Part shown: piece after piece, positions 43,650 through 52,023 of the stretch
How positions within the stretch are numbered: position 1 is the first letter of the stretch
Layout of the letters: each line of letters begins with the position of its first letter
Made by a program: the position numbers and the translations under genes
Assembly: GCF_900241005.1 (NCBI RefSeq)
Contig: NZ_OEST01000002.1
Location: 1 to 64,000 of the forward strand
DNA: 64,000 bases
Direction of reading: 5' to 3'
Source: Bacteroides cutis
Lineage (GTDB): Bacteria; Bacteroidota; Bacteroidia; Bacteroidales; Bacteroidaceae
Notes under the pieces: model-generated
Seen by the model: only the letters and a program-made list of their open reading frames with translations
Database searches by the model: none
What the model was told of the DNA's origin: nothing

Positions 43650-45200
43650 ATGCTTGAAAACATTGACACTTCCCTGATCGACTGGTCGAGAGCGCAATTT
43701 GCCTTGACTGCTATCTATCATTGGATTTTTGTGCCGCTCACTTTAGGTTTGGCGGTAATTATGGGCATCATGGAGACGGCTTACTACCGTACGGGTGACG
43801 AGTTCTGGAAACGTACCGCTAAGTTTTGGATGAAAATTTTCGGTATCAATTTTGCCGTGGGCGTGGCTACGGGATTGATTTTGGAGTTTGAATTTGGTAC
43901 GAACTGGAGTAATTACAGTTGGTTTGTTGGAGATATTTTCGGTGCTCCGCTGGCCATCGAGGGCATTTTGGCGTTCTTTATGGAGGCAACGTTTATTGCG
44001 GTCATGTTTTTTGGCTGGGATAAGGTGAGTAAACGTTTCCATTTGGCATCTACCTGGTTCACAGGATTGGGGGCTACGATTTCTGCATGGTGGATTTTGG
44101 TAGCAAATGCCTGGATGCAAAATCCTGTAGGAATGGAGTTCAATCCGGAAACTGCCCGTAACGAGATGGTGGACTTCTGGGCTGTGGCAACCTCACCGAT
44201 GGCTGTTAATAAGTTTTTCCATAGTGTATTATCAGGATGGGTGTTGGCTGCCGTGTTTGTGGTTGGCGTCAGTTGCTGGTATCTTTGGAAGAACCGGGAT
44301 AAGAAGTTTGCCTTGGCTAGCATCAAGATTGCCGCTTGGGTAGGACTGTGTGCCGCTGTGCTTTCTGCATGGACAGGTGATGGCTCCGGCTACCAAGTAG
44401 CGCAGAAGCAACCTATGAAGCTGGCTGCCATGGAAGGATATTATGAGGGGCAAGATGGTGCTGGATTGGTTGCTTTCGGTATCCTCAATCCCCAAAAGAA
44501 GACTGCCGGTGACGGAGAAGATGCATTTCTGGTCCGTTTGGAAATTCCCAAGTTATTGTCATTGCTTGCAGAACGGAGAATGGATGCATTTGTTCCGGGT
44601 ATAGACAATCTGTTGCAAGGTGGATATAAGTTGCAAGACGGTTCGATTGCCCTTTCTGCCGAGGAAAAGATAAAAAGGGGAAAAACGGCTATTGGTGCTT
44701 TCGCGGCTTATCGTGCGGCAAAGGCTGCGGGTAATGATGCCGATGCACAGGTGGCTGCCAAAGTTTTGAATGAGAACGTGGCATATTTTGGATATGGCTA
44801 TATTAAAGATATCAATGAGTTGGTGCCTAATGTACCGTTAACGTTCTATATGTTCCGCGTCATGGTGATACTGGGAGGCTATTTCATTCTCTTCTTTATT
44901 GTTGTTCTTTTCTTTGTATATAAGAAAGATTTGTCGCGGATGCGCTGGATGCATTGGGTGGCTATGTTGACTGTTCCTTTAGGATATCTTGCCGGACAGG
45001 CTGGTTGGGTGGTGGCTGAGTGTGGACGCCAACCGTGGGCTATACAGGATATGTTGCCTACCAGTGCTGCCATTTCTAAGTTGGATGTAAGTTCCGTGCA
45101 GACTACTTTCTTTATTTTCCTTGTACTTTTCACTGTTATGCTGATTGCAGAAGTCGGTATTATGCTGAAGGCTATCCGCAAGGGACCGGAAGAAAAGTGA
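43650..45200 (+). CDS. cydA: Cytochrome bd ubiquinol oxidase subunit I
   Basis: This 516-residue inner-membrane subunit binds haems b558, b595 and d and oxidises quinol while reducing O2 to water. His21 in TAIYHWIFVPLTLG is the expected early haem ligand, EFGTNWSNYSWFVGDIFGAPLAIEG is a family core region (the two longest conserved helices), and GRQPWAIQDMLPT near the C-terminus is diagnostic. In Bacteroides this oxidase lets the cell consume nanomolar oxygen. It lies between the DUF4492 gene and cydB in one operon driven from 43333-43364. Confidence 0.97.
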   Translation: MLENIDTSLIDWSRAQFALTAIYHWIFVPLTLGLAVIMGIMETAYYRTGDEFWKRTAKFWMKIFGINFAVGVATGLILEFEFGTNWSNYSWFVGDIFGAPLAIEGILAFFMEATFIAVMFFGWDKVSKRFHLASTWFTGLGATISAWWILVANAWMQNPVGMEFNPETARNEMVDFWAVATSPMAVNKFFHSVLSGWVLAAVFVVGVSCWYLWKNRDKKFALASIKIAAWVGLCAAVLSAWTGDGSGYQVAQKQPMKLAAMEGYYEGQDGAGLVAFGILNPQKKTAGDGEDAFLVRLEIPKLLSLLAERRMDAFVPGIDNLLQGGYKLQDGSIALSAEEKIKRGKTAIGAFAAYRAAKAAGNDADAQVAAKVLNENVAYFGYGYIKDINELVPNVPLTFYMFRVMVILGGYFILFFIVVLFFVYKKDLSRMRWMHWVAMLTVPLGYLAGQAGWVVAECGRQPWAIQDMLPTSAAISKLDVSSVQTTFFIFLVLFTVMLIAEVGIMLKAIRKGPEEK

Positions 45201-45259
45201 TAGAGTGCTTTCAACTTTATCATACACATTATATATTATAATTTTATCACATTTGAAAT

Positions 45260-46408
45260 ATGAATACATATATATTACTTCAGCAATATTGGTGGTTTGT
45301 AGTTTCCTTGTTGGGAGCTATACTTGTATTCCTGCTATTTGTACAGGGAGGTAATTCACTCATCTTCTGTCTGGGAAAAACGGAGGAACAGCGTAAAATG
45401 ATGATTAACTCAACAGGGCGGAAGTGGGAGTTTACGTTTACTACACTCGTTACGTTTGGGGGTGCATTCTTTGCTTCGTTCCCATTATTTTATAGTACGA
45501 GTTTCGGTGGCGCCTATTGGTTGTGGATGATTATCCTGTTCAGTTTCGTGTTACAGGCCGTCAGCTATGAATTCCAGTCAAAAGCTGGGAACTTATTGGG
45601 TAAAACGACATATCGTGTGTTTCTGGTAATAAACGGCGTGGTAGGTCCGGTGTTGTTGGGGGGCGCTGTGGCTACGTTCTTTACCGGTTCCGAGTTTTAT
45701 ATAAACAAAGGTAATATAGCAGATACCGTGATGCCCGTTATCAGTCGTTGGGCAAATGCCGGACATGGGCTTGATGCATTACTCAATCCTTGGAATGTAG
45801 TGCTGGGATTGGCTGTTTTCTTTTTGGCCCGTATCTTGGGGGCACTTTATTTCATTAATAATATTAATGACAATGATTTGCTGAAACGTTCCCGTCGTGC
45901 TTTGTGGGGTAACACGATTTTGTTCCTGATATTCTTCCTTGCCTTTGTTATCCGTATGTTGCTTGCCGAAGGATATGCTGTTAATCCGGTAACTGGTGAA
46001 GTGTTTATGGAACCCTACAAATATCTGACGAATTTTCTTGAGATGCCTTTGGTCTTGCTGATTTTCCTCATGGGTGTAGTCTCTGTTCTATGGGGGATTG
46101 TCCGTACATTGTGGAAACCTACATTTGATAAAGGTATCTGGTTTGCCGGTATAGGTACCGTGTTTACGGTACTTGCCCTGTTGCTTACGGCTGGCTATAA
46201 TAATACGGCCTATTATCCTTCTACTGCCGACTTGCAAAGTTCGTTGACGCTGGCAAACAGTTGTTCCAGTCAATTTACTTTGCAGGTAATGGCGTATGTA
46301 TCTATATTGGTGCCTTTTGTACTTGCTTATATATTCTATGCTTGGCGCAGTATTGACAGGAAGAAGATTGATGTGAAAGAAATGGAAGGAGGAGGACACG
46401 CTTATTAA
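45260..46408 (+). CDS. cydB: Cytochrome bd ubiquinol oxidase subunit II
   Basis: This 382-residue membrane protein with about nine helices is the structural partner of CydA. The N-terminal QQYWWFVVSLLGAILVFLLFVQGG and the GRKWEFTFTTLVTFGGAFFASFPLFY segments fit the CydB family; length is normal. It starts 59 nt after cydA and is the last gene of the unit, followed by a hairpin at 46474-46509. The cydDC assembly exporter genes are not in the window. Confidence 0.96.
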   Translation: MNTYILLQQYWWFVVSLLGAILVFLLFVQGGNSLIFCLGKTEEQRKMMINSTGRKWEFTFTTLVTFGGAFFASFPLFYSTSFGGAYWLWMIILFSFVLQAVSYEFQSKAGNLLGKTTYRVFLVINGVVGPVLLGGAVATFFTGSEFYINKGNIADTVMPVISRWANAGHGLDALLNPWNVVLGLAVFFLARILGALYFINNINDNDLLKRSRRALWGNTILFLIFFLAFVIRMLLAEGYAVNPVTGEVFMEPYKYLTNFLEMPLVLLIFLMGVVSVLWGIVRTLWKPTFDKGIWFAGIGTVFTVLALLLTAGYNNTAYYPSTADLQSSLTLANSCSSQFTLQVMAYVSILVPFVLAYIFYAWRSIDRKKIDVKEMEGGGHAY

Positions 46409-46473
46409 AAAAATGATTTTACCGAATATGGATATTAAATCTGAAACTTGATTATCCTTATCTGTAATAAAAC

Positions 46474-46509
46474 AGCCCTATCATATCCTAAAGCGAGGAT
46501 TGATAGGGT
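46474..46509 (+). terminator. Probable terminator of the cyd operon
   Basis: CCCTATCATATCCT and AGGATTGATAGGG form a nearly perfect stem with a 6-nt loop. The following sequence is T-rich but lacks a clean T run. Confidence 0.6.
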
Positions 46510-46594
46510 TGCCTTTGTGTTTGTCTTTTGCAGTCCGTTGCTTTTCCGGACGTTCGGTTAGTTTTTGATACGTCCTCTTTTTTCCTGATAATTA

Positions 46595-47032
46595 TTATTT
46601 CTTTTTGAAAGTAATTTCATTATAGAACTCACCTTCTTCATCTTTTTCGTAAGAGGTGAGGACAGCCGTGCTTTCATTCAAGGTTTTGATGGTAGCTTCA
46701 TCACTATAACCGTCGAAAGAAATTTTTAGTTTGTCACCGGAAATACTCCATTTGAAGTTTTCTGAGTGTATTGTACTGCCGGATATATCTTGGTATACCC
46801 CTGACCCGTCATTTTTGAATGTATAAATGTCTTCGGTATATGCTTCGTCCCATGTTTCTTTTTTGCCATTATAAATTTCGTATCCTTTATACCAGGTGGA
46901 TTCCCAGGTACCGATAATAAGAGTTTTTGCATCACCGTTGACACCTTCATCGTCATCGCTACAACCTGTAAAACCAATGCACAGGGCTATCAATATGTAT
47001 GACAACCATAATTTCAATTCAAGCTTTTTCAT
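46595..47032 (-). CDS. Small lipoprotein, lipocalin-like domain
   Basis: A 145-residue lipoprotein. The signal helix ends in a lipobox (IGFTGC), followed by an acidic linker (SDDDEGVNGD) and a small beta-rich domain starting IIGTWEST, with YTFKNDGSG and FKWSISGDKLKI. This matches the lipocalin-like domain common in Bacteroides lipoproteins, most of unknown ligand. The frame is open 31 codons further upstream, but the signal peptide starts at the methionine at 47032, which is chosen. A TATCTTTG element at 47139-47146 would give a leader of about 100 nt. Function unknown. Confidence 0.82.
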   Translation of the reverse strand: MKKLELKLWLSYILIALCIGFTGCSDDDEGVNGDAKTLIIGTWESTWYKGYEIYNGKKETWDEAYTEDIYTFKNDGSGVYQDISGSTIHSENFKWSISGDKLKISFDGYSDEATIKTLNESTAVLTSYEKDEEGEFYNEITFKKK

Positions 47033-47138
47033 TTTTTTTCTGGATTTAATTAGTATTAAAAAAGTTATTTGATACATTGCGCAAATAGTGACTGTTACGT
47101 TTGTATCAATGTTTATAAGTTCCATTGAAAATATTAGG

Positions 47139-47146
47139 CAAAGATA
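47139..47146 (-). promoter_or_regulatory. -7 element of the lipocalin-like lipoprotein gene
   Basis: TATCTTTG on the minus strand, about 107 nt upstream of the ATG at 47032 and about 45-70 nt downstream of the TTCTACA half-sites. Confidence 0.5.
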
Positions 47147-47189
47147 GCGTGGAAAGAAAGAAAAAATGAAACATTGATGTAACCGGAAT

Positions 47190-47218
47190 TTCTACACAAT
47201 GTAGAATATTATTCTACA
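47190..47218. promoter_or_regulatory. Triple half-site palindrome, probable operator
   Basis: TTCTACA (47190-47196), TGTAGAA (47200-47206) and TTCTACA (47212-47218) make two overlapping inverted repeats sharing the middle half-site. The second is extended to 10-bp arms (AATGTAGAAT/ATTCTACATT, 47198-47220). There is no T run on either strand, which argues against a terminator. It lies at the end of the XRE gene and upstream of the lipoprotein promoter, so it could be an operator for the XRE protein. Confidence 0.55.
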
Positions 47219-47458
47219 TTATTCCTGTTTGCTGCTTGGGTTTGATAGAACTTCCTCCTTAAATTCAGGATGGTAGCAATTGAAAAAATTGTAGTCCAGA
47301 ACGTGGCTGATACGTAATAAAAGATCTGTATCTATACTTTTTCTTTTGAATATGGAATACACATTAGTTCGGTCGTAATATAGCTTACCAGCAAACCAAC
47401 TGACAGAACGTCCTTGTTGGCGAAGTTTTTCCTCAATAAGTTTACCTATGTGTACCAT
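47219..47458 (-). CDS. Small XRE-type helix-turn-helix protein
   Basis: A 79-residue protein that is little more than a helix-turn-helix domain. IGKLIEEKLRQQGRSVSWFAGKLYYDRTNVYSIFKR gives helices 1-3 of a Cro/CI-type fold in about residues 4-40, and IDTDLLLRISHVLDYNFF gives helix 4-5. Small regulators of this kind recur in Bacteroides. It is preceded by an elaborate RNA leader ending in a terminator (47477-47616), so its expression may be set by attenuation. The palindromes at its 3' end are possible binding sites. Targets and signal are unknown. Confidence 0.85.
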   Translation of the reverse strand: MVHIGKLIEEKLRQQGRSVSWFAGKLYYDRTNVYSIFKRKSIDTDLLLRISHVLDYNFFNCYHPEFKEEVLSNPSSKQE

Positions 47459-47476
47459 GTGTGTCGTTTTTGTACG

Positions 47477-47523
47477 AAAAAAGGCGGAACCATCCGTAAC
47501 CTATCTTGCTCTGAGGTACCGCC
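47477..47523 (-). terminator. Leader terminator ahead of the XRE gene
   Basis: On the minus strand GGCGGTACC and GGTTCCGCC pair (5 + 3 bp around one A-A mismatch) with a 23-nt loop, followed by six T. It stands 19 nt before the XRE ATG. Six bases of its first arm are also the closing arm of the upstream structured element, so the two folds exclude each other. Confidence 0.8.
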
Positions 47524-47616
47524 AAGCACCCAACCGTATAAATAAGTACGAATAATTCACGCCTATACAGCGTGAACTATCACTTACTTATTCTCTACGG
47601 TCTTCATTTTGGCGGT
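47518..47616 (-). ncRNA. Nested four-stem leader RNA, riboswitch-like
   Basis: The minus-strand RNA has four nested stems. P1: 47609-47616 with 47518-47525 (8 bp, ACCGCCAA/TTGGCGGT). P2: 47596-47601 with 47533-47538 (6 bp). P3: 47586-47592 with 47541-47547 (7 bp). P4: 47570-47576 with 47556-47562 (7 bp) and a 7-nt loop. All are perfectly complementary. P1 shares 47518-47523 with the terminator at 47477-47523, giving the on/off logic of a riboswitch or attenuator for the XRE gene. I recognise no known class. A stand-alone terminated RNA is the main alternative. A TAAATTTG element at 47758-47765 could be the promoter. Confidence 0.6.
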
Positions 47617-47806
47617 TTTCAGAACAGAGAATAAGAGCTAAAGCTCAATATCTAATAAGTATGAGAATGGAAACGCTTTTCCAATGTTTTATTAATTATA
47701 TTCATTTAATGCAATTACAACAAAGATTACATTTCATGTAATACTTTTGTTATTTTGCAAATTTAGTGAATATTCTTTTTGTATTCTTTAAGAATGGATA
47801 CTTTTA

Positions 47807-48520
47807 TTATCTTTTCTTCTTTTTAACCGATTCTTCTGTCGGTGGAAATTTCGGTACAAGTTTCATCAGTCTCAGTATCTGTCCTTGTCTTTTTAATATA
47901 TATGGGGAAGGTTTTGCTGAATTAAATCGTATCGGATTGGGGAGAGTTGCCGCAATCAGTGCACACTGCCCTTCAGTGAGTTTGGCAGCTGTGGTATTGA
48001 ATTTGTATTTTGCTGCGGCTTGTGCCCCGTATATTCCTTTTCCCATTTCTATGGAATTAAGATAGACTTCCATAATTCGTTCTTTCGACCAGAGTAGTTC
48101 GATCAACCAGGTGAAATAGACTTCGAAACCTTTGCGCAACCATGAAGACTGCGGCCAAAGAAAGACATTTTTTGCTGTCTGCTGGCTGATGGTACTTGCT
48201 CCCCGTTTTCGCTTGCGGCTTTCATTTTCTTCGATCGCTTTTTTTATTTCGATAAAGTCGAAACCATTGTGTGTAGCAAAACGATTGTCTTCGGAAGCAA
48301 TAACCGCCATAGGCAGGTGAGGGGATATCTTGTCGGACGATACCCAAGTGTGATGCCACTTGGGATTTTCTCCCGTAAATATTTGTTGTACGCTACGGAT
48401 AACCATTAGGGGAGTGATATATACTGGCACAAAACGATAAATCACTGCTACTGTAAAAGTAGAGATAAAAAAGAATAATATAATGTTACGGGTTATTCGT
48501 AAGGGCTTTGAAAGTTTCAT
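47807..48520 (-). CDS. mtgA: Monofunctional biosynthetic peptidoglycan transglycosylase
   Basis: A 237-residue GT51 glycosyltransferase with one N-terminal membrane helix ([19 protein letters not shown]). It polymerises lipid II into glycan strands at the periplasmic face. The catalytic [12 protein letters not shown] (family ExxxFxxHxG) and [16 protein letters not shown] are clear, as is [18 protein letters not shown]-type sequence further on. There is no penicillin-binding domain, so it is the monofunctional type. The gene lies 92 nt downstream of the OmpA lipoprotein gene, with a 16-bp inverted repeat between them. Confidence 0.96.
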   Translation of the reverse strand: MKLSKPLRITRNIILFFFISTFTVAVIYRFVPVYITPLMVIRSVQQIFTGENPKWHHTWVSSDKISPHLPMAVIASEDNRFATHNGFDFIEIKKAIEENESRKRKRGASTISQQTAKNVFLWPQSSWLRKGFEVYFTWLIELLWSKERIMEVYLNSIEMGKGIYGAQAAAKYKFNTTAAKLTEGQCALIAATLPNPIRFNSAKPSPYILKRQGQILRLMKLVPKFPPTEESVKKKKR

Positions 48521-48548
48521 TGTCGCAGTGTTGGTGGGGATGTAAATG

Positions 48549-48598
48549 GAGATTTGTTAAAACGCAAATTAACAATAATCTACGTTTTAACAAATCTC
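48549..48598. repeat. Perfect 16-bp inverted repeat between ompA-type gene and mtgA
   Basis: GAGATTTGTTAAAACG (48549-48564) and its exact complement (48583-48598) around an 18-nt loop. It lies 14 nt after the OmpA lipoprotein stop and 28 nt before mtgA. It probably terminates or stabilises the upstream message, though no T run follows. Confidence 0.7.
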
Positions 48599-48612
48599 TG
48601 TTTAATCATCAT

Positions 48613-49287
48613 TTATTTTCCTGCTTCTGCATTCTTGATCATCTGTTCGCTGGCATACATATATACATCCACCCGGCGATTTTGTTCGGCTGTCATGTTA
48701 TTGTCATATTCATTGTATCCCACACCTTCCACTTTTTTGAATTGTGAGGGAGACACACCACAAGCTTGCAGATAATTCTCTACGGCATAAGCACGTTCTC
48801 TCGAGACTTTCATATTGGCTTCGTATGTACCTACTTTATCCGTATGACCGACAATAGCGATATCCGTAGTTGGATCTTCTTTTAAAATCTGTGCCAGTTC
48901 ACGTAAAGAAGCCTTGGAACTGTTACTTAACGCTGCGGAGTTAAAAGCAAATAAAATACCGGATTCAAATGAAACTTTTACAGCAGCTAGTCCGTTGGAG
49001 TCTGTCACTTTCTCTACTTGTGCACCTTCAATTCTGGCAGCTTCGGCAGCCTTCTTGTCCATCTTATGACCGATGGCTACACCGGCGCCTGTACCTACTG
49101 CCGCACCTACCGCCGCACCAATGGCCGCGCCTTTTCCTTTACCGATCAATCCTCCGATAATAGCTCCGGCCGCTGCACCCGAACCACCACCGATGATACC
49201 ACCTTTAGTCGTTTTATTCATGGTACTGCAACTGCCCAGTAGCAAAGCACCACTCAGCAATATAGCTGTGATCTTCATTTTTTTCAT
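48613..49287 (-). CDS. OmpA-family lipoprotein with glycine-zipper domain
   Basis: A 224-residue lipoprotein (lipobox LLLGSC). Residues 30-78 form a glycine-zipper membrane segment (GGIIGGGSGAAAGAIIGGLI, then further GxxxG-type repeats). The C-terminal OmpA domain (about 100-215) binds peptidoglycan, with IVGHTDKVGTYEANMKVSRERA and NRRVDVYM as hallmarks. It would tether the outer membrane to the cell wall. A TAAATTTG element at 49326-49333 may be its promoter. It reads toward mtgA, separated by the inverted repeat at 48549-48598. Confidence 0.93.
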   Translation of the reverse strand: MKKMKITAILLSGALLLGSCSTMNKTTKGGIIGGGSGAAAGAIIGGLIGKGKGAAIGAAVGAAVGTGAGVAIGHKMDKKAAEAARIEGAQVEKVTDSNGLAAVKVSFESGILFAFNSAALSNSSKASLRELAQILKEDPTTDIAIVGHTDKVGTYEANMKVSRERAYAVENYLQACGVSPSQFKKVEGVGYNEYDNNMTAEQNRRVDVYMYASEQMIKNAEAGK

Positions 49288-49410
49288 ACCTTTTTATTTT
49301 TTAGTTGGTTTAAGTTTTAATGATGCAAATTTATTTATATAATACATCTGTTGACCTCAAAAAGTTTAGCATTGTACTTTTTTTAGAGAATTTTCCTTTT
49401 AATAAATATA

Positions 49411-49443
49411 AACCAACCCCGTAGTGATAATTCAGGGGTTGTT
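49411..49443 (-). terminator. Probable terminator of nagA
   Basis: On the minus strand AACAACCCC and GGGGTTGGTT form a stem of about 9 bp with a 14-nt loop, followed by a T/A-rich stretch. It lies just after the nagA stop. Confidence 0.65.
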
Positions 49444-49452
49444 ACTCTTTCC

Positions 49453-50616
49453 TTAAAAAAGTGTATTTGTCTCTTCAACTAAATTTCCGGCTTGCCATAC
49501 AGCGCGGATATTCAAATCTTTATCCATAATCAGTATATCGGCATCCTTGTCCTTTTGCAGTGAACCTTTACGGTCGTATACTCCCATAATGCGGGCTGGA
49601 GTCTCAGAAGCCATACGTAATGCATCTCCTAAAGGAATTCCTGCTTTTACCATCGTGCGTATCAGCACGTCGGAGGTTGCGATACTGCCTGCCAATGCCG
49701 AACGGTCGGCCAATTTACAAACACCGTCCTCGATAATTACTTTCGGATCGTTGATTTCTTTGTCTTCGTTGGCGGTATAGGATAATGCGTCGGTTACCAG
49801 GCAGGTATGTTCAACACCTTTTAATTTATAGGCCAGCTTAAGAATAGTAGCAGGCAAATGGATACCGTCGGCAATCAATTCAATGGTCATTCCGTCTGTC
49901 AGATAGACACTTTCTACCGTGCCTTCATATTTATATTCGCGGCGTTTGTGGAAACCGGGCATAGCATTGTAGAAATGGGCTGCATGGGTAAAACCGGCTT
50001 CAAAGGCTTCTTTGATACCATCATATTCAGCTTCCGTATGCGATACGGCTGCCAGTATGCCTTTTTTACGAAGGTAACGGGCAAAGTCCAGTGCACCGGG
50101 AAGTTCGGGTGAAGCGTCCCAACGGCGAATGCAGTAAGTACTCTCTATAAGTTTTTTATATTCTTTCTCATCAATCTCTTTGACTTGTCCGGCAAATTGT
50201 TCGCCTGCCATTTTAGGATTTAGATACGGACCTTCGATGTGCAGTCCAATCACTGGGCTTCCGGGTTCTTCCATCAGTTTTTCGCATATTTCGGCAGCTT
50301 GGTGCAATTTGCTGAAAGGTGAAGAAGAAAGGGTAGGATAGAAGCTGGTAGCTCCATGCCGCAGATGTGCACGGATAGCTCCACGGAAAGCTTCTTCCGT
50401 ACATTCGGTAAAGTCGTATCCACCACCACCATGTGCGTGCATGCAGACGAAACCCGGCACGATGTACATACCTTTGGCATCGATGAGCCGTGCACCGATA
50501 AGGGCTAGGTCACAGTTTGTTACTTCCAAGATTTTTCCATCCCGCATTAGGACAGAACCTTCATTCAACCAGCCTTGCGGGGTGAATATACGTCCGTTGA
50601 TAATTTGAGTCAGCAT
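49453..50616 (-). CDS. nagA: N-acetylglucosamine-6-phosphate deacetylase
   Basis: This 387-residue amidohydrolase removes acetate from N-acetylglucosamine 6-phosphate, feeding amino sugars from mucin or cell wall into fructose 6-phosphate. Motifs in order: MHAHGGGGYDF (metal His pair, here HAH), HIEGPYLNPKMAGEQ, SHTEAEYD (metal His), HFYNAMPGFHKR and the catalytic Asp in LVTDALSYT. Length is standard. No nagB, sugar kinase or transporter adjoins; it follows potD by only 17 nt, so it may be on the polyamine transporter message, a mixture without obvious metabolic logic. Confidence 0.95.
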   Translation of the reverse strand: MLTQIINGRIFTPQGWLNEGSVLMRDGKILEVTNCDLALIGARLIDAKGMYIVPGFVCMHAHGGGGYDFTECTEEAFRGAIRAHLRHGATSFYPTLSSSPFSKLHQAAEICEKLMEEPGSPVIGLHIEGPYLNPKMAGEQFAGQVKEIDEKEYKKLIESTYCIRRWDASPELPGALDFARYLRKKGILAAVSHTEAEYDGIKEAFEAGFTHAAHFYNAMPGFHKRREYKYEGTVESVYLTDGMTIELIADGIHLPATILKLAYKLKGVEHTCLVTDALSYTANEDKEINDPKVIIEDGVCKLADRSALAGSIATSDVLIRTMVKAGIPLGDALRMASETPARIMGVYDRKGSLQKDKDADILIMDKDLNIRAVWQAGNLVEETNTLF

Positions 50617-50633
50617 TTTTTTAGAATTTAGAT

Positions 50634-51974
50634 TTATGATTTCAAGTTTCTTTTTTTTCGTCTGCGATGGTGTCGTTGTTGTTTGTATTTCCGTATCTTT
50701 CCATACATCAGCCAGATAAACAATATGCCGAAAACGGCAAATATCAGTAATACGATACCTGTATTGAGGTTATCGCCTTTTACACGGCTCCACATTTCGA
50801 GTACCAGTTCCGTGCGGTCACCAAAATCGCGTATCATGGCGCAACGTTCCACTATTTTTCGGTCGGGATATTGAACAGGATTGATCTGTAAACTGTCAGC
50901 CCCTTTAATTTCTCCGAAAAAATAACTCAGATCGGAACGTTCTTCAATGGTTGTATCAATTTTTGCCTCCATGATTTCGGGAGTTGCCACAGCGCTTACA
51001 TAACCGATCGCATCCATATTCCTCATGGCTATTTCGGGCTGGCAGAGATAGTTGATGAAATAGCTCGCAGCTTTTACATTACGCGAATATTTCGGGATAA
51101 CCCAACCATCGTACCAGATGTTACTTCCTTCACGGGGGACTTTATAATCCAGTTCGACTCCCACAGCATTCGCTTCATCAATAGCCCAAACGGCATCACC
51201 ACTCCAGGTTAAGTTGAGCCAAGTTTTGTTCTTGGTCATCATTTCTTTACCAAAATCAGCTTCCCAGCCGGAGATATTGGGTTTCATGGATTTCAGGTAT
51301 TTTTCGGCGAGTTCGATGGCTTCGGAAGAATTATCGTTCATTAATTGTTCTACAGTAACAGTGCTGTCTGCCAATTCTTTAGCATGAGCGTAGATGATGG
51401 CAGTACCGTATGCATCACGATAGCTGTCTTTCATTAGGATTTTACCTTTGTTCTTTACATTCCATAAACAATACCAACTTCCGGCTTCTTCTTCTGTGAT
51501 GAAGTTCTTGTTATAGAGAATACCGGCGGTACCCCACATATAAGGTACGGCATAGTCTGTAGTGGTACGTTCCGGTTGACTGGTTTTATTCAATTCTTTT
51601 TGGATGTAAGGCGAGATGTTGGGAATATAGTCTGGTGTTTTACCGAAATTCCGGTTTATGGGTAAGAGTAAATCTTTTTTCAGCATTCGTTCGATGATAT
51701 ATTCAGAAGGACATACCACGTCAAAATCTTCATGTCCGCGTTCAATTTTGGTAAGCATTATTTCATTGATGTCGAACACCTGATAGATGATACGGATATC
51801 TTCTCCGGTCTGCTGCTTATACCAGGCAGGAAATTCGGCAAGTACATCTTCATCGATATAGTCTGCCCAATTATATATTTTCAGTACATGACTGCGCTGC
51901 TCGTTTGAACCTCCGCAGGAAGCGAACAGGCCAATGCAGCACAGCAGGGTCAATAGGACTGTTAATTTTTTCAT
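50634..51974 (-). CDS. potD: Spermidine/putrescine-binding lipoprotein with C-terminal membrane helix
   Basis: A 446-residue substrate-binding protein of the PotD/PotF group. The signal ends in a lipobox (LFASC), and the mature part opens with LKIYNWADYIDEDVL, diagnostic for polyamine-binding proteins. Further ligand-site sequences are PYMWGTAGILYN, NLTWSGDAVWAI and YDGWVIPK. After the family's normal end (about residue 385) there is an extra transmembrane helix (NTGIVLLIFAVFGILFIWLM) and a very basic tail (HHRRRKKR), so the protein could be anchored at both ends. It is the last of the potABCD genes and lies 49 nt after potC. Confidence 0.92.
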   Translation of the reverse strand: MKKLTVLLTLLCCIGLFASCGGSNEQRSHVLKIYNWADYIDEDVLAEFPAWYKQQTGEDIRIIYQVFDINEIMLTKIERGHEDFDVVCPSEYIIERMLKKDLLLPINRNFGKTPDYIPNISPYIQKELNKTSQPERTTTDYAVPYMWGTAGILYNKNFITEEEAGSWYCLWNVKNKGKILMKDSYRDAYGTAIIYAHAKELADSTVTVEQLMNDNSSEAIELAEKYLKSMKPNISGWEADFGKEMMTKNKTWLNLTWSGDAVWAIDEANAVGVELDYKVPREGSNIWYDGWVIPKYSRNVKAASYFINYLCQPEIAMRNMDAIGYVSAVATPEIMEAKIDTTIEERSDLSYFFGEIKGADSLQINPVQYPDRKIVERCAMIRDFGDRTELVLEMWSRVKGDNLNTGIVLLIFAVFGILFIWLMYGKIRKYKQQRHHRRRKKRNLKS

Positions 51975-52023
51975 TAGCTTTTATATATCATTTCTTAATT
52001 CTCCCTTTTGATGAGGTGAGAAG

